Origin: Kalmusia sp. IMI 367209
Lineage: Eukaryota > Ascomycota > Dothideomycetes > Pleosporales > Didymosphaeriaceae
Length of the DNA stretch: 64,000 bases
NCBI GenBank assembly: GCA_027946365.1
Contig: JAPEUQ010000004.1
Location: 3,038,001 to 3,102,000 of the forward strand
Direction of reading: 5' to 3'
The notes under the pieces are model-generated. The model was not told the origin of the DNA and made no database searches. It worked only from the letters and a program-made list of their open reading frames with translations. Shown here piece by piece: positions 24,801 to 35,006 of the stretch; position 1 is the first letter of the stretch; every line of letters starts with the position of its first letter. A program made the translations under genes and the position numbers.

Positions 24801-25175
24801 TCTATAATCTATATAACTGAAGCTTTGTGAATCTTTACGCACGTATAGTGTTTATTCTCAAATGCTTAATACATGAACATTGGTTCTTACAAGACTGTTC
24901 AGACAAGAGCGTCTTCAACAAGATCACAACCCATGGCAACCTCCAAAACAGATCTGCACAATGAGGGAGCCCAAATAAGATTCCAGCCGAGCTACTTCTC
25001 GATAACAAGGAAAGAACAATGTATCTGGGATCATTATCAAGAGAGAACATAAGATGCTTGTCTTCATAACCTTTCCTTGTGTCGACTAGTATATATACGA
25101 CTCCTCGTCATGCTTCAAACGCTTCAGATCATAACTTCCAGACAACCAAACTTCTAGACTACCAGCGACGACAAC
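18842..25175. other. 6.3-kb gene desert
   Basis: Apart from a possible extra exon at 18838-19023, no frame longer than about 110 codons is seen, and no frame has a motif I recognise. No tRNA, long repeat, terminal inverted repeat or reverse-transcriptase/transposase signature was noticed. Base composition is mixed, becoming more AT-rich towards 24-25 kb. The last part should contain the promoter of the protease-like gene at 25176. Small spliced genes or non-coding RNAs could be missed. Confidence 0.5.
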
Positions 25176-26912
25176 ATGGACACATTCAACAGCACCACTG
25201 TTATGCAGCAAATCGAGCAAGAGATGGACACTCGACTTCCTTACCGTGTAGGCTGGCCTACGCTCCCTGTCCTCCCAGTAGTCGAAGAATGGGACGAAGA
25301 CGGAACGATTTTTGATAAGTGGACGCTTGCGAAAATCAGGCGTATTCTTCTGCACGAGCACATCATTAAAAGATTTCATTTAGAGCCTTCATATCGATTC
25401 AATCGAGGGCAAGAAAAGCGACCGACACTTAAAATTTCAGCGGTTTACGATCCAGCCTTAGGAAACAACACTTGGATCGAGGCCGTGAAATCCATTCGAC
25501 AGTACTTGCTCTCTAAAGGCAATGATGCGACAATCGAAATCATCGATATTGCGGCAAATTACGGTCATGGTAGGAAGCCTATTGATGATGACGAGACAGG
25601 GAAGAAGTTTAGGGAATTCCTTCCTACTCTGCATTCGCTGCTTGTACATCATTCCTGGGTCGCCCTAGATCTAGTCGACATGAGCCCCAAGGAAGCCGAT
25701 CCGAGTCGACCTACAATCATCATTAGCGCTCTTGATGCTAATTCAGAATCTTGGTGGAGTGACACACTGCCCCTGATCCGAAATAGGGCACCCGCAGGGC
25801 TAGACATTGAACTTCGGTTAGGAGACGAAGATATGCTTGCCTCAGCCCACTCGGACCCAAGAATATCAATCCCGGCAATCGCACCAATGGGAGCCTGTTG
25901 CGGTGCTTCTGGTAGCCAGGAGACTGGAGCACTTGGGGGACTAGTGGTGTTAGGGAACGAAGACTTGAATCTTGGTCTTACCTGCCATCATGTACTTTGC
26001 AAAGATTCTCCTGGAGCTCAATGTATAGCTCCAGACCATAAACTATCAACCATAGTTGTGGCTCCGTCTGATAAATCTATTCAAGATTATACGGAGGACC
26101 TTGATAAATCGGCTCGGTGCTATGAAAGTCTAAAAATGCAAAGGCATTACCGATATACAAAATCTTCGAAATGGGTACGCATCGACGAAAGAAAGGTAGA
26201 AAATAGAACGAGGCTAGAAAAGAAGACGATATCAGCCATTGATCGGCGGCTAGGAGGGATCTTTGCGTCATCTGGGTTTAGATCCGCGATGTACGACGAA
26301 GATACGGGTGGATTAGAAGACAAAGATGGAAATAAGCTGCAATGGGCCTTGGACTGGTGCTTGGTGGCGCCTCGGCCTGAGCGTGGTGTGAGTCGGGTGG
26401 TAACGGATGTTCGTGAATACTTCGGCCTGAAGCTTTCCAAAAACGCACGACCTCAAGAGTATCGTAGCCTCAACGGTGCAACAACCCTCTCTGTGGTCAG
26501 AAAAAGTCCATCAGGCTGGGCTCGAGGTCGTATTTCGAAGACTCCGAGTGTATTGAACCCGGTCTTCTTCAAGAAAGCTCACAATCCAGAGGCTCACGAG
26601 CCAGATATGCACGCAGTAGACAATCTGGACGATTGCAACCGTCCAGTACTAGCCTATGGCATAGTTACGGGGTCCAGTTCCGAAATGTTTCTAAACCGGG
26701 GAGATTCGGGGACCATGGTCCTTCTAGACGAATCTGGAGACACGGCAGTAATTGCTGGACTAGGCTTCGCTTCAAACAGCGCATCAGGCGTTGCATACAT
26801 GACGCCCATGCGAGTTGTGATCCAGGACATTGAAAATGTCACAGGGAAAACTGTTTCCGTCCCTCAATATGGTGGACAGTTTACTGACGACTTCAATGAC
26901 ACCACGCTATAA
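25176..26912 (+). CDS. Trypsin-like serine protease-fold protein with unknown N-terminal half
   Basis: Single exon, 578 residues. The C-terminal half carries the landmarks of a chymotrypsin-fold protease: Gly-rich strand GALGGLVVLG then LTCHHVL (His271/272), LDWCLV with Asp393 in the expected place, and NRGDSGTMVL with Ser511. An oxyanion-type GDSG and a following hydrophobic strand GLGFAS support an intact triad. No signal peptide, so it should act inside the cell. Residues 1-230 form a separate region with alternating hydrophobic and charged stretches and no family I know. Similar intracellular trypsin-like domains occur in fungi, some fused to NLR-type receptors; this one has no NLR part. 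A ~130-residue insertion between His and Asp includes a basic stretch (~330-360). Substrate unknown; activity inferred from motifs. Confidence 0.75.
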   Translation: MDTFNSTTVMQQIEQEMDTRLPYRVGWPTLPVLPVVEEWDEDGTIFDKWTLAKIRRILLHEHIIKRFHLEPSYRFNRGQEKRPTLKISAVYDPALGNNTWIEAVKSIRQYLLSKGNDATIEIIDIAANYGHGRKPIDDDETGKKFREFLPTLHSLLVHHSWVALDLVDMSPKEADPSRPTIIISALDANSESWWSDTLPLIRNRAPAGLDIELRLGDEDMLASAHSDPRISIPAIAPMGACCGASGSQETGALGGLVVLGNEDLNLGLTCHHVLCKDSPGAQCIAPDHKLSTIVVAPSDKSIQDYTEDLDKSARCYESLKMQRHYRYTKSSKWVRIDERKVENRTRLEKKTISAIDRRLGGIFASSGFRSAMYDEDTGGLEDKDGNKLQWALDWCLVAPRPERGVSRVVTDVREYFGLKLSKNARPQEYRSLNGATTLSVVRKSPSGWARGRISKTPSVLNPVFFKKAHNPEAHEPDMHAVDNLDDCNRPVLAYGIVTGSSSEMFLNRGDSGTMVLLDESGDTAVIAGLGFASNSASGVAYMTPMRVVIQDIENVTGKTVSVPQYGGQFTDDFNDTTL

Positions 26913-28194
26913 GATGGGATCTCAATCATGTACTCCAACATCTAGCGTCGTGGTGTAACGGGTTTTCAGGCGCGCTATGGGTATGCGTGAGGTTTCGACC
27001 CACAGCAAAACCCAGTGCACGAGCGCAGTGCACGAGCGCAGTAGAGTTGCCAGAGTGTAAATATTTCTTTTATAGCTTGATCTCATATTTGATAGAATCA
27101 TTTGTTTTCTGATCTGATCCCTTGAACAAACACACCACGTTTTGACAAATCTTGATCCTTACGTTCCGCGAAACCACAATATTGATATCCATAATCTCCT
27201 GGCTTCAAAATGTGGAACCATGAATTTTAGTAAAAATTGAGATAACCTTTGCGATAGAATTAGCTGGCGTTGATTCTTGAGTGCGATTTTTTGATGTGCA
27301 CCTAACATTGTGATTCTTCCATTATCCCTTCTTGTGCCAGAGAAACCTTGCACAGCAAAAACTTGCCCATCAACAACGATCAACAAGGATAGACCCTAAG
27401 ATAAAACTTATATCTAAAGCTTTGTTTCCACTTTATATATTCTCTTGAACTACTCTTAATCTGCTAGTGATGCCGTAACTTACTACTAACATGCATGATA
27501 ATTCTACCCTAGATAGCCTCGGTGTTGTTAGAGACTTTAGTTACCCTGTCTAAAAATTTTCCATGATCTAGATAAACAGCTATATACGATCTTTGTGTCA
27601 GTTTAATTCACTTCTTGTAACGTATGTTTGGAGACCTCTTTGTGTTAAAAGTGCCGTCCTAGAATAATTTTATAAAAAAGTTATATCCTGAGCGCTTTTT
27701 CTAAATAGCTAGTATTTTCATGCTGCGGTAAGGCTTGGATGTTTTATCACGCGTGGTCACTGTTCAGTCTGCTACCGTATATAGTGAATTAGCGGATATG
27801 CATTCGAAGTGCTGCTGGTCTGACTGCTGTATATGGTGGATTCAGCAAAACAAACAGTGGGCGATACGAAAAGAACAGGGCTTCCCGTCCACTCAGCCTT
27901 GCACAAGCAATGTATGGATAGATTGGTAGTTAGGGGTTGGTCACTAGTGAATACTTGTTGTAGCATGTTTTGTCATGTTTTTGCTCTTCGGAGACACCAA
28001 TATCATTCTTAGTTCTGCGCTTAACCGGTTCCATATACCAGGTACATTAGTACGTAAACCCTGATCCAGTTTCTCTCATTCGTTTCTCACAACGTCTTTG
28101 ACGTCCGACCTACTGATTAGGATTTTCTTTGTTCTGCCGTCATGAAACGATCTAGGCCTCTGCACATTATCCCCTCAAGAGGATGGACATGAAG
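26913..28194. other. AT-rich intergenic; one 13-bp tandem repeat
   Basis: No gene recognised. A weak minus-strand frame (27386-27159) has no domain. A 13-bp unit AGTGCACGAGCGC is repeated twice at 27014-27039. The bases just before it resemble a tRNA T-arm but do not fold as a tRNA. Confidence 0.45.
27014..27039. repeat. 13-bp direct tandem repeat, two copies
   Basis: AGTGCACGAGCGC occurs twice head to tail, read directly. Confidence 0.85.
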
Positions 28195-31100
28195 TTAACC
28201 CAAGAACCCTACCCTACGTACTTCCTCGCTTTCACTGGCTTTCCAACTCTCCTTTAGAGCATCGATTCTCCTTGCCAGCTCCTTGTTCACACTCCCCTGT
28301 CCCATCCCCTCTCTCACTAGACCAGCAGCAAGTTCGACGCGCAGGTGATCCTGCATTGTCAGCCATGACAACCTTGTCTTACTGATATCGCCCAAGTAAC
28401 ACGCTACGCGCAAGCGATTACCTCCGCGCACGAATCTCAGCGCATCCTTCAGCTGCTCAAATTTGGCATGGTATAGTCCTCCGGTGATCTGGTCGATGAT
28501 CTTAACGACGCGCGCGGAGAACGCCTTGCAGTGCTCTTCGTCGTCGTCGGCGGCGTCCGAATGCTGTGCGGAGTACTGTAGGAGACGCATACGCAGTTTG
28601 AAGGGATCTGGCAAGACGCGCGGATTACGATTGGGATCGCGCTCCCAGTCGCGCGTGCGAATCGACTCGATGAAGAGGATGATGGCCTCGACGATAGGCT
28701 TGTAGTGGTCGGCCCAGGATTTGGCGATGGCCGTATATGACGAAAAGTAAAAGTTGCAAATTGCGGAGTGCTGGTTCTCGAGGCGGGTGAAGGTTTCGGT
28801 ATCGTGCCATAGCAGTACCGTATAAAGCTTTAGGAAGTGCTCTTGCACGGCTTTAGGCGTGATTTCGCCTGTAAGCTGAGTGGGCGCGTCGAGGAGGGAT
28901 GCTATGTTGAAAGTTGTAGCGCCGTCGCGGGTCACCTCTAGACCGAGTGCGTAGCGTTGAAGCCATGATTTTACTGAAGGTTGGCTTTTGAGGGGAGGGT
29001 CGTCTTCGAATTTCTTGTTTAAGGCTGCAATTGATAATGGAGGTGTAATGTTAAAGGTGCGATATTCTGTGAACTCCTCGAGGAAGGAGATAGGAAGATG
29101 AGAAGGTGCGCACCGAAGGAGCTCGTGCTGGATTTCTACTTCGCGAGGGATGAGTGGAATATGGAGCTCTTGTTGAGCGGTGAAGTCGAACCCGTGCTTT
29201 TGTAAGAAGAGCGACGTCCATTTCGCGGTCTGTTGCTTTAGATTAGCAATGATGGGTAGGATGATGCGTTTCATATATGAGGCGTGACATGTAAATTGAG
29301 GAGAACCCGGTGGGTTCTTCTTGAGGAATGATAGCAGTGACCAGAGCATAGGTGATGTTTCTTCAGGGGAGTTCAGAGCATCCAAATCTGGTAGCTCGAG
29401 CGTAGCTTCTGCATTCGCCCATTCCAGATCCGTAACGAGTCGTCGTTCTCGAAGATTACCGGCAATTGGAACAACAGTCTCGAGAGCAGTTATAATCTTC
29501 TCCGACAGCTCTGAAGAAGCATCTTGGAACATGCCCAAGAGACTGCTCACAACAGCACGACGTATATCTATATGAGATGCTTTTTTCATGAGATTAGAAA
29601 GTACTGAGAGTGCAAAGGTCTGTGATATGCACTGTGTGTCGCCCAGAAGTTCAGCAAGGAGCTTGACGGTCGTTATCTTGACAAAGGGTGGGCGTTGGGC
29701 TGGCTTCTCCTCCATCGGTCCATTTGAGTCAGCTTCTGCTTTCTCACTTGCTCTTGAGTTGGTTTGTTCTTCGAGTCTAGTGATTATAGCGTCGGCGAAA
29801 GTACTCATACAGTCCTGTGCAGCTGAAGCCGGGATTCGCCGGAAAAAACGACGAGAGAGAATTTGTCGATGCCAAGAGCTGTTGTCGGGGCGATCCATGA
29901 TCACTTGAATCGCAAGTTTCGAAGCTAGAGCAGGCCTGTCACATCGTGCAAGCATCTCAGTAAGTCTCAAAGCAGTCCGTTCCAGGTCCAAGTATCCATC
30001 ATCCTTCTCAGAAGATGACGCCAACGCCCGGTAAGCGTTGTTAGCTAGGTGAGCTAAAAGCGAAGGCGGTACATTCGCAAGGTGAGCATCTAAGCACCAG
30101 AGCGCATCAATACCATGAGTGTTTTTGAGTGTAGTATTCGATAGAAACTCCCCGTCGAGGTAGACTGCAGGGTAGCGAATAAGGTCTTCGTGCGATGTTG
30201 AAGGGAAAGGCCCGTTGAGCAATTGCGACTTCGGTAGAATACTGTCGATATACAAAAGCGCGGATAGAATTTGGCCTTCTCGTATTGACGGCAGTGCCTT
30301 CCCTTGTACGATCCGATCATGTGAAAATATTTTGTTATGGCTCACTGCAGGTACAGTGGCACCGGTTAACTGCAGCCTTGTGCATACTGTTGCGTGGTTT
30401 GAGCGCCCCCCGAGATGCTTAGACATGTCAATATATGTTGCTTTCTCCAATTTTTGCATCGGTATATCGACTAGCTGGACTGGAACAGGATTCCATTCCT
30501 CAATCTCGCCCGAGCGCTCAACTTCCGGAACAAGAGGCCAGTCCGGAAATTGCGACTTGAGCATCTTTTCACGTGGCCAGAACTTGGGAAAAGAATTTTC
30601 CAATTTGTTTGTCTTCCAATAACGGATTGCTTCTTCTGTGGTGAATCGTTCTTCGCTAAGCGGGCCGGTCGCAAATGACCAGGCTCGGCTTACGCGATGC
30701 TTTTTCTCGTCCTCATTAAGTGAATCTGGAACCATCATGCGCAGAGCGAAAGTGTAATCGTCTATGAAGGTTCCAATAGCGTCTCGCATCTCTTGATCTT
30801 CTGGAACCGGTGCAAGTGCAGCAACAGGATCGGGGAACACGGCAGCGTCTACGCGAGCTGCAATGTATGGAGTACATGAATGTAGGTCGTGTACAGACAT
30901 GGCGTATGGTTCAATAAGATGTTGAAGAGGGAGCCCCCGAGGGAATGGTTCCGGCAAAGCGGCGACGGCTGGGTGTGTAGACACACGATGTTTTTGCCAG
31001 AGCTCATCGCGCGCTTTCGCAAACTCGTCAAAGAAACGGAACGTCGAAGCTTCTTCGATTTCGAGATCTGTACGAGCCGTAGCAGTTTGGTTAAGTATTC

Positions 31101-33090
31101 CACGTACAGTGTTTACGCCGAGAGCCTCATAGCCAGGCAATTGCCCCTTCTCTTCAACTGCTATCAACATCTTTGTAGTGTCTTTCCATAATATGTCATA
31201 CATCTCTTCATCAGAGAAGCTAAACAACTTTTTCAGGTCAGCGGATCTTCCTTTACGCCTGGAGATGACACTAGCGAATAGACCAAGGACTCCATGCCAA
31301 TGGCGTCTGTTGAACGAGGGCTCGCGCAAAGCCAAGCATGCTGTGTCGAACATGAACAGCAAGATTTCGTTAGCACTTTGAACCCGATGGCGCAATTCAG
31401 AAGAATCACACGTAGTATCTGGAAGTGGCTCCGGGATACCCGAAAGTAAAGTTATACCCTCGTTCGTGTATGTCTGATATAGCTCCTTTACGGTGAGTGA
31501 ATCTCGCACAAAGCGTCGCGCCCATAGATGGGCCTCCTTACATAGCTTCAGTGATCCACTAGCTACAGCGTAGTCGACCGTAGAGCGGGCATGAATCGCT
31601 CGTTGCTCTTTCCCGGCACTCGAAACAGCCGCCTTCTTGCAAGCTTCGAAACCTTCAATAGCAATCTTACTGGCTTCAATTTGGCGACCTGATCTAAGCA
31701 ATAAAACAGCATGCCACATATTCGCATCGAAGCCATGGCTATCGCCATACCAATAGATATTTCCGGTGACAAGTTTGTCATCTCCTCTGGCAGAGCGCAT
31801 GCGAGTAAACAATGCCAAGGCATCTTCGGGTAGAAGCAGGTTGTTTAAAAGACCATGTTTCAAGGGAGGTATAACTTTATCTTTGAGATCGGCCTCGATG
31901 TCTATATTGCGCTTGAACATCGCTTGGAAATATAATTTTAATAATGCGTACCGCCGATGTTGTGGGACGCCTCGTAGCAGTCCCATAATCTTTTGGAACG
32001 AAGGCAGTTGTCCTACAAGATTAGAGGACGTCAAAGATAGTACGGTATCAAACTGATCCGTAAACATTTCTGGTTCCCGGGACCAGCATATCCCGCTTAG
32101 ATGTACAAATCCGCCATTGCTCAAATTGAGTTTACTGGCCGCATCTGCATGTCGATTTATGTACGCTAAAGTGAAATCAACGACTTTCTGGATAGTTGAC
32201 CAGTCGATTTTCTTCTTCAAGGCTCGATGCAGAAGCGGCTCTACTAATTTTGACATGAACCATTCTGACGAAAGCGGCGCCTTCGCCTCCTCGGTAACAA
32301 GTCTTTGTAGGAGCCGAAGTGAAAACTCCATCGATGCCGATATGCCTGGTGTAGGTGTTGTAGTAGGCGGATAATCGCCAGAAAGAAGCGGTGTAAGCCA
32401 CTTTTCACCAGCGGGATGGTTGTCGAACACATGCTGAATTGCTAAAGCCTGCAGTGTATCTGCATGAGACATCATCAAATATTTCCGGAAGTGTTCAAAG
32501 TCGTGCCAGCGATCGGTCACCATGGTGGAGACGACGTCCCCTGTGCAAGCGGGAATCAGCCGTAGATACAGAGTACGCAATTGGCGGTCGTCTTCGTGTC
32601 CCAAATTAGCGTAAGTATGATCCGGGAAAAGGCGTGGGAGAAGGGCCACGAAAAGCTCCGTGAATTTCACTCTTTTCAGTTTCGCGTCGATGCCCTTTGC
32701 GCTACTCGCGATCACGCGACAAGCTTGCTTCACTTCCAGCACAGAAAAATTGCTCCAGAGCTCCAGCAGACCCGAGGTCCCACCAAGGTAGTCCCATGTC
32801 TCTTGCCATTGTGATGAAGAGAGCAATTTGCGCAGTCTCTTGATAGCGAATTTTCGAACCTCAACGGAGATGCTCTGGGAAAAGGCTTGACGAAGCGCGC
32901 TGGGTGATTGCGAAAGGCCAAGCCATTGTGCGAACGCCGACGGGGATATTGAGTCGATCTCGATGAAATGGATAAGGTCTCGTGTTACCTCGTGATCATC
33001 AAGATTCTGTTGCACATCTCGCAGGTACTTCGTGACTTCACGGGCCGAAGCAGATCGAAGGATACGAAGATCCAGAGTCGCTGACGCCAT
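28195..33090 (-). CDS. Large intronless helical (HEAT-like) protein, 1631 residues, unrecognised
   Basis: One uninterrupted frame of 4.9 kb, ATG at 33090. No signal peptide, obvious membrane segment, ATP/GTP motif or zinc motif. Much of the protein is built from amphipathic helices with regularly spaced Leu/Ile/Ala. Pairs such as HIDIRRAVVSSLLGMFQ resemble HEAT/armadillo-type repeats, seen around residues 50-160, 300-420 and 1150-1320. A charged low-complexity linker lies near 1120-1145 (Glu/Ala/Ser-rich). Its length and open frame argue strongly for selection. The whole protein does not match any family I can name; a scaffold or assembly role is only a guess from helical repeats. It is flanked by intergenic DNA on both sides. 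Confidence 0.85.
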   Translation of the reverse strand: MASATLDLRILRSASAREVTKYLRDVQQNLDDHEVTRDLIHFIEIDSISPSAFAQWLGLSQSPSALRQAFSQSISVEVRKFAIKRLRKLLSSSQWQETWDYLGGTSGLLELWSNFSVLEVKQACRVIASSAKGIDAKLKRVKFTELFVALLPRLFPDHTYANLGHEDDRQLRTLYLRLIPACTGDVVSTMVTDRWHDFEHFRKYLMMSHADTLQALAIQHVFDNHPAGEKWLTPLLSGDYPPTTTPTPGISASMEFSLRLLQRLVTEEAKAPLSSEWFMSKLVEPLLHRALKKKIDWSTIQKVVDFTLAYINRHADAASKLNLSNGGFVHLSGICWSREPEMFTDQFDTVLSLTSSNLVGQLPSFQKIMGLLRGVPQHRRYALLKLYFQAMFKRNIDIEADLKDKVIPPLKHGLLNNLLLPEDALALFTRMRSARGDDKLVTGNIYWYGDSHGFDANMWHAVLLLRSGRQIEASKIAIEGFEACKKAAVSSAGKEQRAIHARSTVDYAVASGSLKLCKEAHLWARRFVRDSLTVKELYQTYTNEGITLLSGIPEPLPDTTCDSSELRHRVQSANEILLFMFDTACLALREPSFNRRHWHGVLGLFASVISRRKGRSADLKKLFSFSDEEMYDILWKDTTKMLIAVEEKGQLPGYEALGVNTVRGILNQTATARTDLEIEEASTFRFFDEFAKARDELWQKHRVSTHPAVAALPEPFPRGLPLQHLIEPYAMSVHDLHSCTPYIAARVDAAVFPDPVAALAPVPEDQEMRDAIGTFIDDYTFALRMMVPDSLNEDEKKHRVSRAWSFATGPLSEERFTTEEAIRYWKTNKLENSFPKFWPREKMLKSQFPDWPLVPEVERSGEIEEWNPVPVQLVDIPMQKLEKATYIDMSKHLGGRSNHATVCTRLQLTGATVPAVSHNKIFSHDRIVQGKALPSIREGQILSALLYIDSILPKSQLLNGPFPSTSHEDLIRYPAVYLDGEFLSNTTLKNTHGIDALWCLDAHLANVPPSLLAHLANNAYRALASSSEKDDGYLDLERTALRLTEMLARCDRPALASKLAIQVIMDRPDNSSWHRQILSRRFFRRIPASAAQDCMSTFADAIITRLEEQTNSRASEKAEADSNGPMEEKPAQRPPFVKITTVKLLAELLGDTQCISQTFALSVLSNLMKKASHIDIRRAVVSSLLGMFQDASSELSEKIITALETVVPIAGNLRERRLVTDLEWANAEATLELPDLDALNSPEETSPMLWSLLSFLKKNPPGSPQFTCHASYMKRIILPIIANLKQQTAKWTSLFLQKHGFDFTAQQELHIPLIPREVEIQHELLRCAPSHLPISFLEEFTEYRTFNITPPLSIAALNKKFEDDPPLKSQPSVKSWLQRYALGLEVTRDGATTFNIASLLDAPTQLTGEITPKAVQEHFLKLYTVLLWHDTETFTRLENQHSAICNFYFSSYTAIAKSWADHYKPIVEAIILFIESIRTRDWERDPNRNPRVLPDPFKLRMRLLQYSAQHSDAADDDEEHCKAFSARVVKIIDQITGGLYHAKFEQLKDALRFVRGGNRLRVACYLGDISKTRLSWLTMQDHLRVELAAGLVREGMGQGSVNKELARRIDALKESWKASESEEVRRVGFLG

Positions 33091-33701
33091 CGATAGAAGT
33101 TGGGAGGGTGTGAGAAAGATAAGAGAAGGGAAAGAATGGCTTAGATCCTGTCAGATATATTGGGAGCCCACAGATGACTCCTAGATGGGGGCCAAAGGTG
33201 CAAGTGTACTCTGCTCCCTCTATGAAGGGCGGAGTGCAAGTGTAAGCACAGGCGCAAGGACAGGCTATCTTCTAGCTCGGTATAGTGCACTAACAGGCAT
33301 GGAGGTAGGGGTGATTTCTAACTAGCACTCGTGGGATTACAGCAATGACATCAGATTTTGAACAAATACGAAGCTTGCAATCAAGACCCCCCTAGATACT
33401 GGTCGCGAAGGCTTGGAAATTTGCCGACGTCAAAAGCGGACTAGTGCGAGCTCGTGAATGCGGGGTGTTTCGCCCTCTCAGCCCTTTTAATCCACGTTCC
33501 CCAGACCATAGCAAATACGATGCTTCGCCAACGGCTTCAGTATCTATCTGCTATGCTGGTATGTTTGACAATCATACAGTCGCCTATAATAGCCGTCGCT
33601 CTAAATGATGCTACCTGCGGTACTATATTATATCGGATATCAACGGCAGCTTTTATAATCGCGGCCGAGAACGTGTGTGCATAGGATGAATGCTTGTGTG
33701 T
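33091..33701. other. Intergenic
   Basis: Promoter side of the large minus-strand gene. A 54-codon frame from 33520 on the plus strand has hydrophobic stretches but no other support. Confidence 0.5.
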
Positions 33702-34581
33702 TCAGATGTGCGGGATGAAGTCGGTCCAGTGAACGTTTATATACGCGCTGCCATTCACATTCCTCAGCTCCGCGAAAGCTTCAGCAATCAGATACAATCG
33801 GGCCACGCCATATACAACCGCTAGTGGTGCGATAGTGGCGAATTCCCAAGCCTGTGGAAGTTCTGTCATTTTTCATTTCACAAGAGTCTGTCTTCTTTGT
33901 GCCATGCGACGCGTATGTCTCTCCAAGTCTTTCTTATCGAAGATATACAGATACACCGCTCTCCATCGGCCTAGTCTCATGTGCCAATCCTCGTATCCCA
34001 AAGCTCGAAAAGCTTTGACCGAGTGTTTCGCGCGACTCCACTGGCCCGCTGCGTAAGTGAAAGGAAATTCGAGCCCGAGGATGCCTAGTATCATCCTTTG
34101 AGAAGGCAGCTCATACATCAGCTAGTGACTCGTAAAAGCTTTCGTGGTGAAATAGACTCATGGTGACTCATTGGCCTCAAAAAATCGTGAGGTGGCCACA
34201 ATGCTGGGAATAAAAGAGAAGCCGCTATGAGACTGGTTCATTGACATACCAGAGCATTCGTCGACCTATCAACTGAATCCAAGTATCTTGAGGTGCTGGA
34301 ATATTCAAGCACAGCATAGTGTACGTACTGATCCCAATCGAGACGATCGATATCCAGAGGATGTCGAATGTTCCGCGATATGACGGTTAGTCGACCCACC
34401 CATTCACACGTAATGACCCACGCCGCGGAAGTGAACTGTTTTGGAAGTCACAGACTGAGAATCTGTCGTTAGAGTGCTCTATGACTTCTTGTCCATATGA
34501 ACTGTGTATCAAACATAGAACAATGAGGCAGGGAACAATGCAGGGCGCATATATACGCCAAACAAAAGGAGCAGCAGCCAT
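33702..34581 (-). pseudogene. Truncated remnant of a fungal multi-TM protein family, two in-frame stops
   Basis: Exon 34581-34250 starts with a signal-peptide-like segment (APCIVPCLIVLCLIHSSYGQ). It runs to NGWVD, meets TAA at 34389-34387, and continues in the same frame as YRGTFDILWISIV, then MLCLNIPAP and IGRRMLW. A 154-nt intron (gtatgt...ctcaaag) joins it in phase to exon 34095-33702. That reads MILGILGLEFPF, AAGQWSRAKHSVKAF and GYEDWHMR, meets TGA at 33875-33873, and continues as LPQAWEF, VARLYLIAEAFAEL and HWTDFIPHI. These blocks, in this order, mark a common ascomycete membrane-protein family (RGT-DI...NVPAP...WM-LG-L-PE...RLYLI-E-F-LR). From memory of the family, a long middle part between the HWMR-like block and the RLYLIAE block is missing. 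Two stops in one conserved frame plus the deletion indicate a dead copy. Confidence 0.7.
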
Positions 34582-35006
34582 ATCGGCCTGGTGAGTATCG
34601 ACAATCAAAGAGCATGTAGACAAACGGTACAGTTCAGAACACGATGGCTTCAATGCGGGAAGTTGTTGAGACGATTTAGCCTTGTGCTTGGGAGTACCCC
34701 ATTATCGCACAACTACATGGGGAACCAATGATTAACTTTGTGCCCTGCAGTAGTCGACTATTACTCAAAAGGATATACACAGCAGGAGCGAGAGACCATA
34801 GACCGTGTATGATAGCTCAGTCTGAGCCCTGATAGGTTCATTAAGCGCTAGTGGGGGTTTGAGACACCAGGCACGATTTATCTTGCGCATCACAGTACAA
34901 CCAACTCCAGAACCTTCTACACCGCTCATAGATCTTCTCAAAATTTTCAGCCGGCGACTTTTCGGCGTAGAATTCGTAAAATCTAAGCAACCACATTGTG
35001 GTCAGG
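34582..35006. other. Divergent promoter region
   Basis: About 425 bases between the minus-strand pseudogene and the plus-strand hydrolase gene. No motif stands out. Confidence 0.4.

Noticed and set aside
26945..27010. tRNA-like segment (tggtgtaacggg...ggtttcgaccc)
   Set aside because: The D- and T-arm-like words are present, but the T-stem has a mismatch, the TTC is misplaced in the loop, and no anticodon stem or acceptor pairing can be formed.
33520..33684. 54-codon hydrophobic frame
   Set aside because: It looks secreted-like but is short, unsupported by splice sites, and lies just beyond the end of the minus-strand pseudogene.
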